From contig DAOUOU010000001.1 in the NCBI GenBank assembly GCA_030626465.1, positions 1 to 43,128 on the forward strand: a DNA stretch of 43,128 nucleotides, in the 5' to 3' direction. A model generated the notes under the pieces. It was not told where the DNA came from. It was given only the letters and a program-made list of their open reading frames with translations, and searched no databases. The position numbers and the translations under genes are program-made. This DNA is from Bacteroidales bacterium (GTDB lineage Bacteria; Bacteroidota; Bacteroidia; Bacteroidales; UBA10428). Shown here one piece after another: positions 7,349 to 16,132 of the stretch. How positions within the stretch are numbered: position 1 is the first letter of the stretch; every line of letters starts with the position of its first letter.

Positions 7349-9004
7349 TTAATTCAATTTAAAATTAATAGTAGAGAGGCGTCTTGTAGAACCATCGGGA
7401 CCAACTGCTTTGATATCTTGTATATACACATTCTGCCCTCTGCTAAGGCCTCTGATAAGATTCATTTGTTCCTGGATGAATCTGTTCGATTTTGATGTAA
7501 ATTCTCTGGTAAAACCCTGCACGGTTGCTGATACGGTAAATTCAGTAACTGTAAACTTCAAGTCAAAATCAAAATTTTCCATAGTTGCAAAAACACCCAG
7601 CTGGGCAAGTAACACACTTTTATTAATTCTTCCGCCTTTCTGATTGTTTACCATGGCAACAGGATTAGGGACAGTTTTAACTCTGAATTCACGTCGTCCC
7701 ATTTCTCTTCTCCTGCCTTCAATATTTGCGTATACGACAACATATGCATTGCCTGGTCTGATAGGTCTGATAATGTATGAACCTTTTTTCTTGATGTGCC
7801 GGGCATTCGTAACGCTTATATCAACTTTATCTGGCTGTACACCGGCAACAGAGACATCAACCGGGTTGTCAACTCCCAGATAAAAAACATTCATTTTTAT
7901 TGGAGCAACAGTTACAGAGCCTTCTGCAACAAGATAACTTCTCTTAAACGGTTTAATGATCTTTGTTCCATCTGGTCCTGTCATTTCAATAATACCACCC
8001 CAGTATTTGGATCCAAGTCCTGAACCTGGCATTGAATATATTCCTTTTCCTGATCCTTTTTCAACGACCAGAGTATCATATTTCAGATTGTCTTTCTTCT
8101 TGTAAACCCAGGAATCGGCACCTTCAGACTTAACCGAATCATATGGATTCGGATTCTGTGTTACAAATATAGTAGGCAATGCTGTTGTATCACTTGCTGC
8201 CAGGAATACTTCAGCCCGATAATCATTTCCTTTAATAACATAATTAGAATTTGGTATCACTGTTGCAACAAGCTGGTTGAACTTAAATGAGCCTGCATCA
8301 ATCTGTCGGTACAAATACCTTAAAGCTTCTGATTCAGCATTTTTTACATTAATCTGCATACCAGACATAATGGTGAGGACACCGGCTAATGGTGAATCTA
8401 AAAAATGTTCTGTTTCCCAGGTGTAACCTTCCATACCGGTGATTTCATCGGTTTCCTTGACCTCGGTATTAAGGCTTGATTCAATTGAGTTTCTGATTGC
8501 GTCAGCATCTTCGGTTATAACTATTTCCTTTATCAGAAAGTTTCTAAAATTTTCAACCATCTCACGAAGTTTTCTGCCTGCTCTATCGTTATTATCTCCA
8601 ATCATGATACGTGCCGGTACTTGGGTATTATCCTTTGCATCAATCAATTCAACATTAATTTCTTTGCCTTCAATAGCTTTGGTATTGTCTCCTTCTGCTT
8701 CAATTACCATTTCAAGTTTTTTATCTTGTATAAAATCCACGATTTTTTCTGCCTGCTCCTGTACTTTTAAAGCTTTATCCTGCCAGGGTCCGACTTTTGT
8801 TGGATTTATTTGATTTTGTGCCGCAAAATCAGCAATAAATTTTTCGTTTGTTGCACTCAATGTTTCACGCGTACTAACCAAACCAGTATCTAAAATTGCA
8901 AATGCATCAAGAACTTCTTTTGATACATTTAGTGCCAATAATGCCAAGAGCACTAAATACATCATACCAATCATTTTTTGTCTCGGAGTTTCTTTGTGGC
9001 CCAT
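7349..9004 (-). CDS. gldM: T9SS/gliding motor protein GldM (PorM)
   Basis: GldM is the inner-membrane anchored, periplasm-spanning shaft that with GldL forms the proton-driven T9SS motor. The 551-residue protein starts MGHKETPRQKMIGMMYLVLLALLALNVSKEVL; the single transmembrane helix is at about residues 11-30 and the family-typical start is intact. The long periplasmic part has the usual alternation of a helical region (residues 40-220) and beta domains, with GRREFRVKTVPNPVA preceding the last domain. The C-terminal domain would contact the GldK/GldN ring. It is slightly longer than the roughly 515 residues common for GldM. It lies 26 bases downstream of gldL. Confidence 0.94.
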   Translation of the reverse strand: MGHKETPRQKMIGMMYLVLLALLALNVSKEVLDAFAILDTGLVSTRETLSATNEKFIADFAAQNQINPTKVGPWQDKALKVQEQAEKIVDFIQDKKLEMVIEAEGDNTKAIEGKEINVELIDAKDNTQVPARIMIGDNNDRAGRKLREMVENFRNFLIKEIVITEDADAIRNSIESSLNTEVKETDEITGMEGYTWETEHFLDSPLAGVLTIMSGMQINVKNAESEALRYLYRQIDAGSFKFNQLVATVIPNSNYVIKGNDYRAEVFLAASDTTALPTIFVTQNPNPYDSVKSEGADSWVYKKKDNLKYDTLVVEKGSGKGIYSMPGSGLGSKYWGGIIEMTGPDGTKIIKPFKRSYLVAEGSVTVAPIKMNVFYLGVDNPVDVSVAGVQPDKVDISVTNARHIKKKGSYIIRPIRPGNAYVVVYANIEGRRREMGRREFRVKTVPNPVAMVNNQKGGRINKSVLLAQLGVFATMENFDFDLKFTVTEFTVSATVQGFTREFTSKSNRFIQEQMNLIRGLSRGQNVYIQDIKAVGPDGSTRRLSTINFKLN

Positions 9005-9030
9005 AGTGAGATGTAGTTACTATGAATGGT

Positions 9031-9969
9031 TTATTGCTTTGTCAAGACATCCATTGTTGAGAGCATGTTCCCATAAATTGAATTTAAAGAAGAAATATTC
9101 TCTTTCAATTTAGACATCTCCTGTTTGTACTTACTTGTCTCTGCAACAGAATCATTAAGATTCTTTATCATAGATTGCAGTCCGGTATAGAGTTCTAAAG
9201 ATCCTTTCATACGATCTTGACTCTCACGAATTTGAGCTTCGTACACAGAATTCAGTTCTGATATACTCTTATTCAGTTTTTCAATCTGGTCTTCGTGTTC
9301 TTTACTTCCCAGAGAAATATTTTTCTGTTCATCCTGGATTGTTGAGGCGATCCCCTGATATGATTCAGCGATATCATCTCCGGATTTCACAATCTTGTTA
9401 GCTGCTTCAAAGTATGCACTGGTAAGATTGGTTGTTGATTTTTTGATCGATTCACTGGTTGATGTATAAGTGTCAGTGAGACCTCCAACCGTAGAAGCAG
9501 CTCCTTCCAGATTATTAACAAATTCCTGTGTTGCTACAGTAGCTTTCGAGAGATCTGAAAGACTGTGAGCGGTTTGATTGAGCTTATTGAATCCCTCTCC
9601 AAGCTTGGCAAGAGCATCGGTATCAACTCCTGACTGATCTAAAATATCTTCAATTCGGTCAACAGGGCGAGATCCTCCCTCGATAAATTTACTTTCCTTA
9701 AAATTTTCAATCTCATCAGGGTCAGATAGTCCCGCAAGTTCCGGATAAACAAGTGTCCAGTCAAGTTCTTCATGCAAAGGTTCAAATGCTGAGAAGAAGA
9801 AGATTATAGCTTCGGTAATCAGACCCAGGGTAATAACGAAAGTACCTCCTTTCCAGTGATTAATTTTGAACATTGCACCAATAATCACAACAGAAGCACC
9901 CCAACCATAGAGCTTGGCCATAAAATTTCTCCAGCCTGAACTCTGAACGACATCGGTTAAATTGATCAT
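9031..9969 (-). CDS. gldL: T9SS/gliding motor protein GldL (PorL)
   Basis: GldL is the inner-membrane partner of GldM; its helices are thought to use the proton gradient to drive T9SS. The 312-residue protein has two N-terminal transmembrane helices (about 24-36 and 43-61). The second carries Glu53 (ITEAIIFFF), which corresponds to the conserved intramembrane Glu of GldL implicated in energy use. After AFEPLHEELDW the rest is cytoplasmic and strongly helical with heptad-like spacing, including many Ser/Lys/Glu/Asn in residues 110-300, consistent with a coiled coil. It is preceded by gldK (36 bases) and followed by gldM. Confidence 0.93.
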   Translation of the reverse strand: MINLTDVVQSSGWRNFMAKLYGWGASVVIIGAMFKINHWKGGTFVITLGLITEAIIFFFSAFEPLHEELDWTLVYPELAGLSDPDEIENFKESKFIEGGSRPVDRIEDILDQSGVDTDALAKLGEGFNKLNQTAHSLSDLSKATVATQEFVNNLEGAASTVGGLTDTYTSTSESIKKSTTNLTSAYFEAANKIVKSGDDIAESYQGIASTIQDEQKNISLGSKEHEDQIEKLNKSISELNSVYEAQIRESQDRMKGSLELYTGLQSMIKNLNDSVAETSKYKQEMSKLKENISSLNSIYGNMLSTMDVLTKQ

Positions 9970-10005
9970 ACTTTGAAACGTTTTAAGTGATGCGAAAGAA
10001 TTTAT

Positions 10006-11340
10006 TTAATTTGATCCCAGGTAAGATCTTACACATCTAAATCCTATAAATGATTTTGCAGTATCCTGATACTCATAACTGCGAGCTCCATTTTGCAGAT
10101 AATATCCAATATCTTTCCATGAACCGCCACGTATTACTTTTCTTTTTAATACCGGAGGATCATCAGGCAGGGCATTGTATTTATAATCAGGATTTAGATC
10201 ATGTGTAAATATATACGCTGATTCATCGTAAGCATTAGATGTCCATTCAGATACATTTCCCGCCATATCATAAAGTCCGTACTCGTTAGGTTGATATGTT
10301 CCAACGGCTAATGTAACTGATCCGCCATCATCAATATAATTACCTCTTAAAGGTTTGAAATTAGCAAGAAAACAACCCTCTTTGTTACGGGTATAATAGC
10401 CTCCCCATGGATACATTGAGTGCTCCAGTCCACCACGAGCAGCATATTCCCATTCTGACTCAAGAGGCAGACGGTACTCATGAACTGCAGGCTGGCCAGC
10501 CATAGCCAGGGCTGCGTTCAGATAGTTTGATCTCCAGATACAGAATGCAGAGGCCTGTTTCCAGGTCACTCCAACAACAGGATAATTATCGTATGCCGGG
10601 TGCCAGAAATAACGTGTTGAAAGTGGTTCATTGTAGCTATATGTAAAATCGGCTATCCAGCACAAAGTATCGGGATAGACATTGACCATATCTCTTATGA
10701 TAAAATTCGAACGGTCTTGAATTTCAATTCTTTCACCATCAGAATTCATAACATAACCATCGTATTGTTTGGTTTGATAATTATAGCGGTTTGATTTTTT
10801 AGCAGCTTGTTTCAGATCAACCCAATAATATTCAAACATTAGTTTGCGGGTATCAATTTCCTTTCTGGCATAAAATCTCTCCTGCTCATTGTAATAGAGA
10901 TCACTTAGAATCTCATTCATCTCTTCGTCTCTGAAATCTATACGAATATCCCAATTTAAACTTGGAGGATCAATGGGATTTCCAAACTGGTCTTCTGAAA
11001 TTACATAATCATCAAGCACTTCACCAAGCATCCGTCTCATAATTGAATCACGAACCCAAAAAATGAATTGACGGTATTCGTTGTTTGTAATTTCGGTTTC
11101 ATCCATCCAAAACGGATCGATAGTAACATTGCGTGAATACGTATTCTGTGACCAGGGAACGTCCTGATCGTTAAGGCCTGTTGTAAAACTTCCCTGTGGA
11201 ACGAATATCATTCCAAACGGATCGGGCTCAAAGTACCTTGCTCTTCCAGAAACACCGGTAAGTTCGCCTCCGCGATAATTTGAACAACTACTAATTACCA
11301 AGACAGCGATAATGAAACCTAAAGAAATAAGCTTTTTCAT
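10006..11340 (-). CDS. gldK: T9SS lipoprotein GldK (PorK)
   Basis: GldK is an outer-membrane lipoprotein that forms a large periplasmic ring with GldN. The 444-residue protein has signal peptide MKKLISLGFIIAVLVISSC with lipidation at Cys19, then the family-typical RGGELTGVSGR. The main domain has the formylglycine-generating-enzyme/sulfatase-modifying fold: GMIFVPQGSFTTG, FWMDETEITNNEYRQF, RLPLESEWEYAARGG, YDMAGNVSEW and GGSWKDIGYYLQ, ending in GFRCVRS. This domain is structural here. A frame start at 11346 would use TTG; ATG 11340 is directly before the signal peptide and is preferred. It opens the gldKLMN run, 70 bases after porP. Confidence 0.94.
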   Translation of the reverse strand: MKKLISLGFIIAVLVISSCSNYRGGELTGVSGRARYFEPDPFGMIFVPQGSFTTGLNDQDVPWSQNTYSRNVTIDPFWMDETEITNNEYRQFIFWVRDSIMRRMLGEVLDDYVISEDQFGNPIDPPSLNWDIRIDFRDEEMNEILSDLYYNEQERFYARKEIDTRKLMFEYYWVDLKQAAKKSNRYNYQTKQYDGYVMNSDGERIEIQDRSNFIIRDMVNVYPDTLCWIADFTYSYNEPLSTRYFWHPAYDNYPVVGVTWKQASAFCIWRSNYLNAALAMAGQPAVHEYRLPLESEWEYAARGGLEHSMYPWGGYYTRNKEGCFLANFKPLRGNYIDDGGSVTLAVGTYQPNEYGLYDMAGNVSEWTSNAYDESAYIFTHDLNPDYKYNALPDDPPVLKRKVIRGGSWKDIGYYLQNGARSYEYQDTAKSFIGFRCVRSYLGSN

Positions 11341-11410
11341 AATCAAAGGAATTTATCTGAAATACTATTTTCAAGCAAAAATCAAATCTTATATAAATTT
11401 AAATAAATTT

Positions 11411-12352
11411 TTATAAAAACCTAATGCTTTTATATTTTTGAGGAGCCTTCTCAACCCCTATTTTAAAGCAATAACTCAGCAAGATTTCATGCGATCCCTG
11501 CTCATGATTCATCAAAGAGCTTGTTGCGAAATCGTATGAATAACCCACCTTAAATCCTTCAAACAATTGCAGACCCAACATGCCTATTACAGCTCCACCT
11601 GTTCTATAGGAAACGCCACCCCAAAACTTTTTATTGTATGCCACGGATAGATTAAAATCCATGTCGGTGACTTTCTCATCAGATTTTAAAAGAACTGCCG
11701 GTCTTAATTCCCATGCCGGATTTGTCAATTGCATATTATATCCTGCTGTAACGTAATAATGCCTATTAAGGTTATATTTTGATTCATTTGTACTGTTATC
11801 ACTTGGAGGGGTTACAACTTCAGGACTATTGATATTCAGTACAGAAGCGCCGAAATAAATATTTTCTCCCCTGTAAAATAAACCTGCTCCAAAGGTAAAA
11901 GTCATATCTGCATCACCCTTAGGAATATTATTATCCTCGTTTGCAGTTGGAGGGTTCCATTCATCTTTAAGAGTTTTGTCAAGAAGTGCTCCATTTACAC
12001 CGATTCCAAGAGTGCCATCTCCCAGGTTAACACGGAAAGCATAGGCCAACTGAAGGTTGATATCTGAATTGAATCCAATGGCATCACGATATACTGATAT
12101 GCCCACGCCATGTTTGGTACCAAACAAATTAAAGGGGGTCTCAACATTAAAGAAAAAGTTTTCAGGATTTCCGGGAAAACCCACCATTTGCTGTCTCATT
12201 ATACCATTAACACATACCATATCCATACTTCCGGCACTACCAGGATTTGTTCTTAAATTATCATACATAAAATGCGAAACTTGTGGTATTTGCTGAGCAT
12301 ATACTACAAGAGTCATTGTGACTAGTATTGCTGATATGAGTATTTTTTTCAT
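11411..12352 (-). CDS. porP: PorP/SprF family outer-membrane protein
   Basis: PorP/SprF proteins are outer-membrane barrels that work with the T9SS, and in some systems bind a peptidoglycan-linked or cell-surface partner. This 313-residue protein has a signal peptide (MKKILISAILVTMTLVVYAQ) and the family motifs QQIPQVSHFMYDNLRTNPGSAG (key part NPGSAG), followed by alternating strands such as GVGISVYRDAIGF, GTLGIGVNGALLD and GFKVGYSYDFATSSL, ending in LLSYCFKI. Its place directly upstream of gldK is the classical arrangement. The symbol reflects position and family; several paralogues usually exist per genome. A terminator-like hairpin sits 19 bases upstream of the start (see 12371-12396). Confidence 0.9.
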   Translation of the reverse strand: MKKILISAILVTMTLVVYAQQIPQVSHFMYDNLRTNPGSAGSMDMVCVNGIMRQQMVGFPGNPENFFFNVETPFNLFGTKHGVGISVYRDAIGFNSDINLQLAYAFRVNLGDGTLGIGVNGALLDKTLKDEWNPPTANEDNNIPKGDADMTFTFGAGLFYRGENIYFGASVLNINSPEVVTPPSDNSTNESKYNLNRHYYVTAGYNMQLTNPAWELRPAVLLKSDEKVTDMDFNLSVAYNKKFWGGVSYRTGGAVIGMLGLQLFEGFKVGYSYDFATSSLMNHEQGSHEILLSYCFKIGVEKAPQKYKSIRFL

Positions 12353-12370
12353 CTTTCTACCCGAAGTCGG

Positions 12371-12396
12371 AAAAAGCCTCTTATATCAAGGCTTTT
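12371..12396 (-). terminator. Terminator-like hairpin in the porP leader
   Basis: AAAAGCCT (12372-12379) pairs perfectly with AGGCTTTT (12389-12396) around a 9-base loop. Read on the minus strand the stem ends in five T before CCG. It lies between the arginase-like gene (stop at 12555) and porP (ATG at 12352), only 19 bases before the porP start. It may end the topA transcript or attenuate porP expression. Confidence 0.5.
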
Positions 12397-12554
12397 ATAT
12401 AGAAAGTAAAATAAGTAAAAATATTGTACTCATACAAGCTTAGAAATCAACAATGACTTTTCTTTGAATTATTTATACTCTGATTTATTGCTCAAGGTTA
12501 CTCTTTACACCTAAAAAATTAACTTTCTGAATGGAATATTTTAAGAAAGAAATG

Positions 12555-13709
12555 TCAGGACAGTTTTTGAAAGGATTTCCACCATAAATCAGGTACTTCT
12601 TGTTCGCAAGCCATCTGATAATCAGCATATGAACAGGATACCAGGATGGGCTCATCTTTCTTTGGATTAGGTACTTCCATCCACCATCTCTCACTCACAG
12701 TACTTTTGTAAAAGGTAATTTCATAATTCAGATCGGAGTGTCCAACAATGAATGTTTTGAAATTTTTGTTTTCACTGGTTGGAAATTCAATCTTTCTGCA
12801 GGAAAATCCGTCAATAAAATACCAGATGATCTGTGATGCAAGATTGGTGGTTTGGTTGTTTATATCGAACTTAGGATTTACTTCAAAAAGCCCAAAGACA
12901 GATAGTTTATCACTTAAGCCGGAGTATCTGGCCAGCTGACATGCTTCTTCAGAGAAAAAACCGCTGGGAGCAGGATTATAAAATGCGGGGGCATCTGATT
13001 GTCTGACTGAACTGATATCAAAACTTATAATATCAGAATCACGCAGAATTGGTTCAACTATTGAAATATTGGAACGTATTTCTCCCAAACGATAAGCATC
13101 ATAATAGAGCTTATTTATAAGATCTATATTGTCAGCATTTGTCAGATGGAGCTGATACCCAAGGCTACAATACTTGAACAATGTTCTTTTTTTAAATAAT
13201 ATTTTTGGCAGATAAGATTCAGCTGAATTATTGATTGAGTCTTTCCCAATATCAATTGTTCGGTCAATTGTTGTGACATTAATATTTGATCTGATGGATT
13301 CCAATGATTGAAAAATTGGGATAGTTAATTCCTGGGTGCCCCCTATAACAATAACTGCCAGACGATTGGAAAGTAAAGTATGGAATACTTCTTTTAAGGC
13401 AGAATAAGTGTCATTGAATGTATTACCCTGTTTGAGATTACCAAGATCAATAATTTTTACACTGTCACTAACTTTATTCAATTGATATAGTTGAGCCCTG
13501 ATTTTATCCGATGCCAATGAAGCCCCTTTGTTGTAAGAATTTCTGTCTTCAGGAACACCAACAATAGCTATATCAAACGAAGATAAATCATCCAGTTCAT
13601 AATCGGGGGTATGTGTGGTTATACTCCTGAAAAAAACATTTGCGTCCGGAATCAATTGAATATCTGGTTTATCAAGATTGATCGGATCCAAAAAATCAAG
13701 AAGCGTCAT
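12555..13709 (-). CDS. Arginase/formimidoylglutamase-fold protein lacking metal ligands
   Basis: The 384-residue protein aligns by motif order with the ureohydrolase family (arginase, agmatinase, formimidoylglutamase): IAIVGVPEDRNSYNKGASLASDKIR (near residues 47-71), VIVIGG at 120-124, ISFDISSVR at 228-236 and FEVNPKFD at 275-282. The manganese-binding motifs are degraded. Canonical GGDHS reads GGTQE (123-127), DAHxD reads DRTID (149-153) and SxDxD reads SFDIS (229-233). Two His and one Asp ligand are therefore missing, while Asp149, Asp153, Asp231 and Glu276 remain. It is probably not an active hydrolase. It follows topA by 3 bases and precedes porP-gldKLMN. An automatic label of formimidoylglutamase would be unsafe. 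Confidence 0.8.
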   Translation of the reverse strand: MTLLDFLDPINLDKPDIQLIPDANVFFRSITTHTPDYELDDLSSFDIAIVGVPEDRNSYNKGASLASDKIRAQLYQLNKVSDSVKIIDLGNLKQGNTFNDTYSALKEVFHTLLSNRLAVIVIGGTQELTIPIFQSLESIRSNINVTTIDRTIDIGKDSINNSAESYLPKILFKKRTLFKYCSLGYQLHLTNADNIDLINKLYYDAYRLGEIRSNISIVEPILRDSDIISFDISSVRQSDAPAFYNPAPSGFFSEEACQLARYSGLSDKLSVFGLFEVNPKFDINNQTTNLASQIIWYFIDGFSCRKIEFPTSENKNFKTFIVGHSDLNYEITFYKSTVSERWWMEVPNPKKDEPILVSCSYADYQMACEQEVPDLWWKSFQKLS

Positions 13710-13712
13710 AAA

Positions 13713-16031
13713 CTAATTTTTATTTTTTTTACCTGAAGGAGCATTAATGATCTTCAAACATTCTTCTTTATCAAGTTTGGCCGGATCTGATCCCTTCGGT
13801 ATTCTGTAATTTTTCTTTTTGTATGAAATATAAGGTCCCCAATGGCCATTAAGTATTTGTAAATCAGGTTCATCTTTAAAGGTTTTTATAATCCTGTTTT
13901 TGTCATGTTCCCGCTTTTCATTGATTAACTCAATGGCACGATCTGATGTAATTTTATAAGGATCATCTATTTCCTTCTTGAGAGAATAAAATTTTGAGTC
14001 ATGCCTTACATAGGGGCCGAATTTGCCAATACCAACAACCATTTCTTTATCTTCATAATTGCCTATTATTCGAGGAAGTTTAAATAATTCCAGTGCTTCT
14101 TTTAATGTAATGGTTTCTATATGCTGTCCTTTAAGAAGACTTGCATATCTTGGCTTTTCTTTCGTATCAGTTTCAGCCTCACCAATCTGTACTATCGGAC
14201 CATATCTCCCCATGCGGGCAATAACGGCTTTTCCTGATTCAGGATCCACTCCAATTTGCCGCTCTCCTTTGGTATATTCTGAATTTTCAAGAGTCTTTTC
14301 AACTTGTAGATGAAAGGGTATGTAAAACTCATCGATCATTTTGGTCCATTCCATTTTTCCTGCTGCTATATCATCAAACTCTTTTTCAACATAAGCTGTA
14401 AAGTTGAAGTCCATAATTTCTTTGAAATATTCAATAAGAAAATCATTGACAATCATACCAATGTTATCGGGGAATAGTTTGGATTTTTCACGTCCGTAAT
14501 TCTCAAGCTGCTCTGATTCTTCAATCAGGTTGTCTTTTAATGTAAATAGAGTATAAGCTCTTTCTTTGCCATCACGATCTTCTTTAATTACATAGCCCCT
14601 GTTCTGGATGGTAGAAATTGTTGGTGCGTAGGTTGATGGCCGACCTATACCCTGCTCTTCCAATTTTTTAACAAGACTGGCTTCGGTATATCGGGTGGGA
14701 GGATTCGTAAATCGTTGCATTGCAACAATTTCGGTATTTTCAAGTATCTGATCCTTTTGTAATACAGGAAGAAGTCCCTTGGTTTCTTCTTCGCCTTCAT
14801 CATCGGTCGATTCGATATACAATTTGAGAAAACCATCAAATTTTAACACTTCCCCCTGGGCAACAAAGTGTTCTTTTGTGGTTGATATTTCAATAACAGC
14901 AGTTGTTTTTTCGAATTCAGCATTGCTCATTTGTGAAGCAACCATTCTTTTCCAGATCAGTTCATAAAGTCTCTTCTCAGCATTTGTCATCTCAATAGAT
15001 GAGTTTTCAATATAAGTTGGTCGGATAGCTTCATGAGCTTCCTGTGCTCCTTTTGATTTTGTTTTATACTGGTGGATATTAACGTATTTATCACCAAACT
15101 CTTCAGTAATAGTTTTTTTGGCGGTATTGAGCGCTAATTGCGACAGATTTACAGAATCTGTTCTCATATAGGTAATATAACCGGCTTCATAAAGACGCTG
15201 AGCAACACTCATTGTTTGCGCCACCGAGAAACTTAATTTTCTACTGGCTTCCTGTTGAAGTGTAGAGGTTGTAAATGGTGGAGAAGGAGATTTTTTAGTT
15301 GGGATTTTAGTTACATTCAGGATCTTGTATTCAGCATTTTTACACTTTTCAAGAAATTCTGAAGTTGTGCTTTTATCATGAAATCGCTGGTTTAGTTCTG
15401 TTCTAAATTTTTGATTTTTTCCATTATTATTCTGTGAAATAAAAGTGCCGGTTATTCTGAAGCTGGAAGAAGGCTTGAAATTGATAATCTCTCGCTCCCG
15501 TTCAACAATCATGCGAACCGCCACTGATTGAACTCTGCCTGCAGAAAGAGAAGGTTTGACTTTTTTCCAGAGAACAGGTGAGAGTTCAAAACCAACAAGC
15601 CGGTCTAATACCCTCCGCGCCTGCTGGGCATTAACAAGGTTTTCATTTATTGAGCGGTAGTTTTTAATAGATTCGAGAATGGCATTTTTTGTGATCTCAC
15701 CAAAGACTATTCTTCGCGTTCTCGCCGGATCGAGCTTTAGAACTTCGAATAAATGCCACGCAATAGCTTCTCCTTCACGGTCCTCATCAGAGGCTAACCA
15801 TACAATGTTGGCTTCTTTAACAAGTTTTTTAAGTTCGCTAACGATCTTCTTTTTATCGTTTGGTACAATATATTCCGGTTTATAGTTGTTCTTTAAATCG
15901 ATACCGAAATCTTTTTTTGACAAATCACGAATATGACCCATACTTGAAGCAACTCGGAAATCTTTTCCAAGGAACTTTTCAATTGTCCTGGCTTTTGCAG
16001 GGGACTCAACAATGACTAAATTATCAATCAT
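13713..16031 (-). CDS. topA: DNA topoisomerase I
   Basis: Type IA topoisomerase that relaxes negative supercoils by single-strand cleavage. In the 772-residue protein the TOPRIM domain occupies the N-terminus (NLVIVESPAKARTIEKFLG, acidic triad in ASDEDREGEA at Asp82, Asp84 and Glu86), and the catalytic Tyr is Tyr288 in YITYMRTDS. The C-terminal part carries beta repeats of the RYGPIVQIGE / KFGPYVRHDS / HWGPYISYKK type. No Cys4 zinc fingers are present, in contrast to the E. coli enzyme. The open frame could begin at TTG 16037, but ATG 16031 (MIDNLVIVES) is the standard start. It is divergent from the PBP gene and probably leads a transcript that includes the arginase-like gene 3 bases downstream. 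Confidence 0.95.
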   Translation of the reverse strand: MIDNLVIVESPAKARTIEKFLGKDFRVASSMGHIRDLSKKDFGIDLKNNYKPEYIVPNDKKKIVSELKKLVKEANIVWLASDEDREGEAIAWHLFEVLKLDPARTRRIVFGEITKNAILESIKNYRSINENLVNAQQARRVLDRLVGFELSPVLWKKVKPSLSAGRVQSVAVRMIVEREREIINFKPSSSFRITGTFISQNNNGKNQKFRTELNQRFHDKSTTSEFLEKCKNAEYKILNVTKIPTKKSPSPPFTTSTLQQEASRKLSFSVAQTMSVAQRLYEAGYITYMRTDSVNLSQLALNTAKKTITEEFGDKYVNIHQYKTKSKGAQEAHEAIRPTYIENSSIEMTNAEKRLYELIWKRMVASQMSNAEFEKTTAVIEISTTKEHFVAQGEVLKFDGFLKLYIESTDDEGEEETKGLLPVLQKDQILENTEIVAMQRFTNPPTRYTEASLVKKLEEQGIGRPSTYAPTISTIQNRGYVIKEDRDGKERAYTLFTLKDNLIEESEQLENYGREKSKLFPDNIGMIVNDFLIEYFKEIMDFNFTAYVEKEFDDIAAGKMEWTKMIDEFYIPFHLQVEKTLENSEYTKGERQIGVDPESGKAVIARMGRYGPIVQIGEAETDTKEKPRYASLLKGQHIETITLKEALELFKLPRIIGNYEDKEMVVGIGKFGPYVRHDSKFYSLKKEIDDPYKITSDRAIELINEKREHDKNRIIKTFKDEPDLQILNGHWGPYISYKKKNYRIPKGSDPAKLDKEECLKIINAPSGKKNKN

Positions 16032-16067
16032 AAACAAACTCTTTTAAAGGCACAAAGAAATTATATA

Positions 16068-16075
16068 CAAATGTA
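16068..16075 (-). promoter_or_regulatory. Candidate -7 element of topA promoter
   Basis: Minus-strand TACATTTG matches TAnnTTTG and ends 36 bases before the topA ATG. No -33 TTG is found at the usual distance. It lies in the 101-base divergent gap between topA and the PBP gene. Confidence 0.4.
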
Positions 16076-16132
16076 TGCTCAAAATTATAATTTAAATAAT
16101 TAATACATTTACGATAAAAAAAACGATATATT

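Noticed and set aside
8439..8813. 124-codon plus-strand open frame within gldM
   Set aside because: A Ser/Ile-rich shadow of the gldM helical region on the opposite strand.
11341..11346. TTG start two codons before the gldK ATG
   Set aside because: The ATG at 11340 begins exactly at the lysines of the signal peptide; the longer version adds nothing conserved. The same reasoning rejects TTG 16037 for topA.
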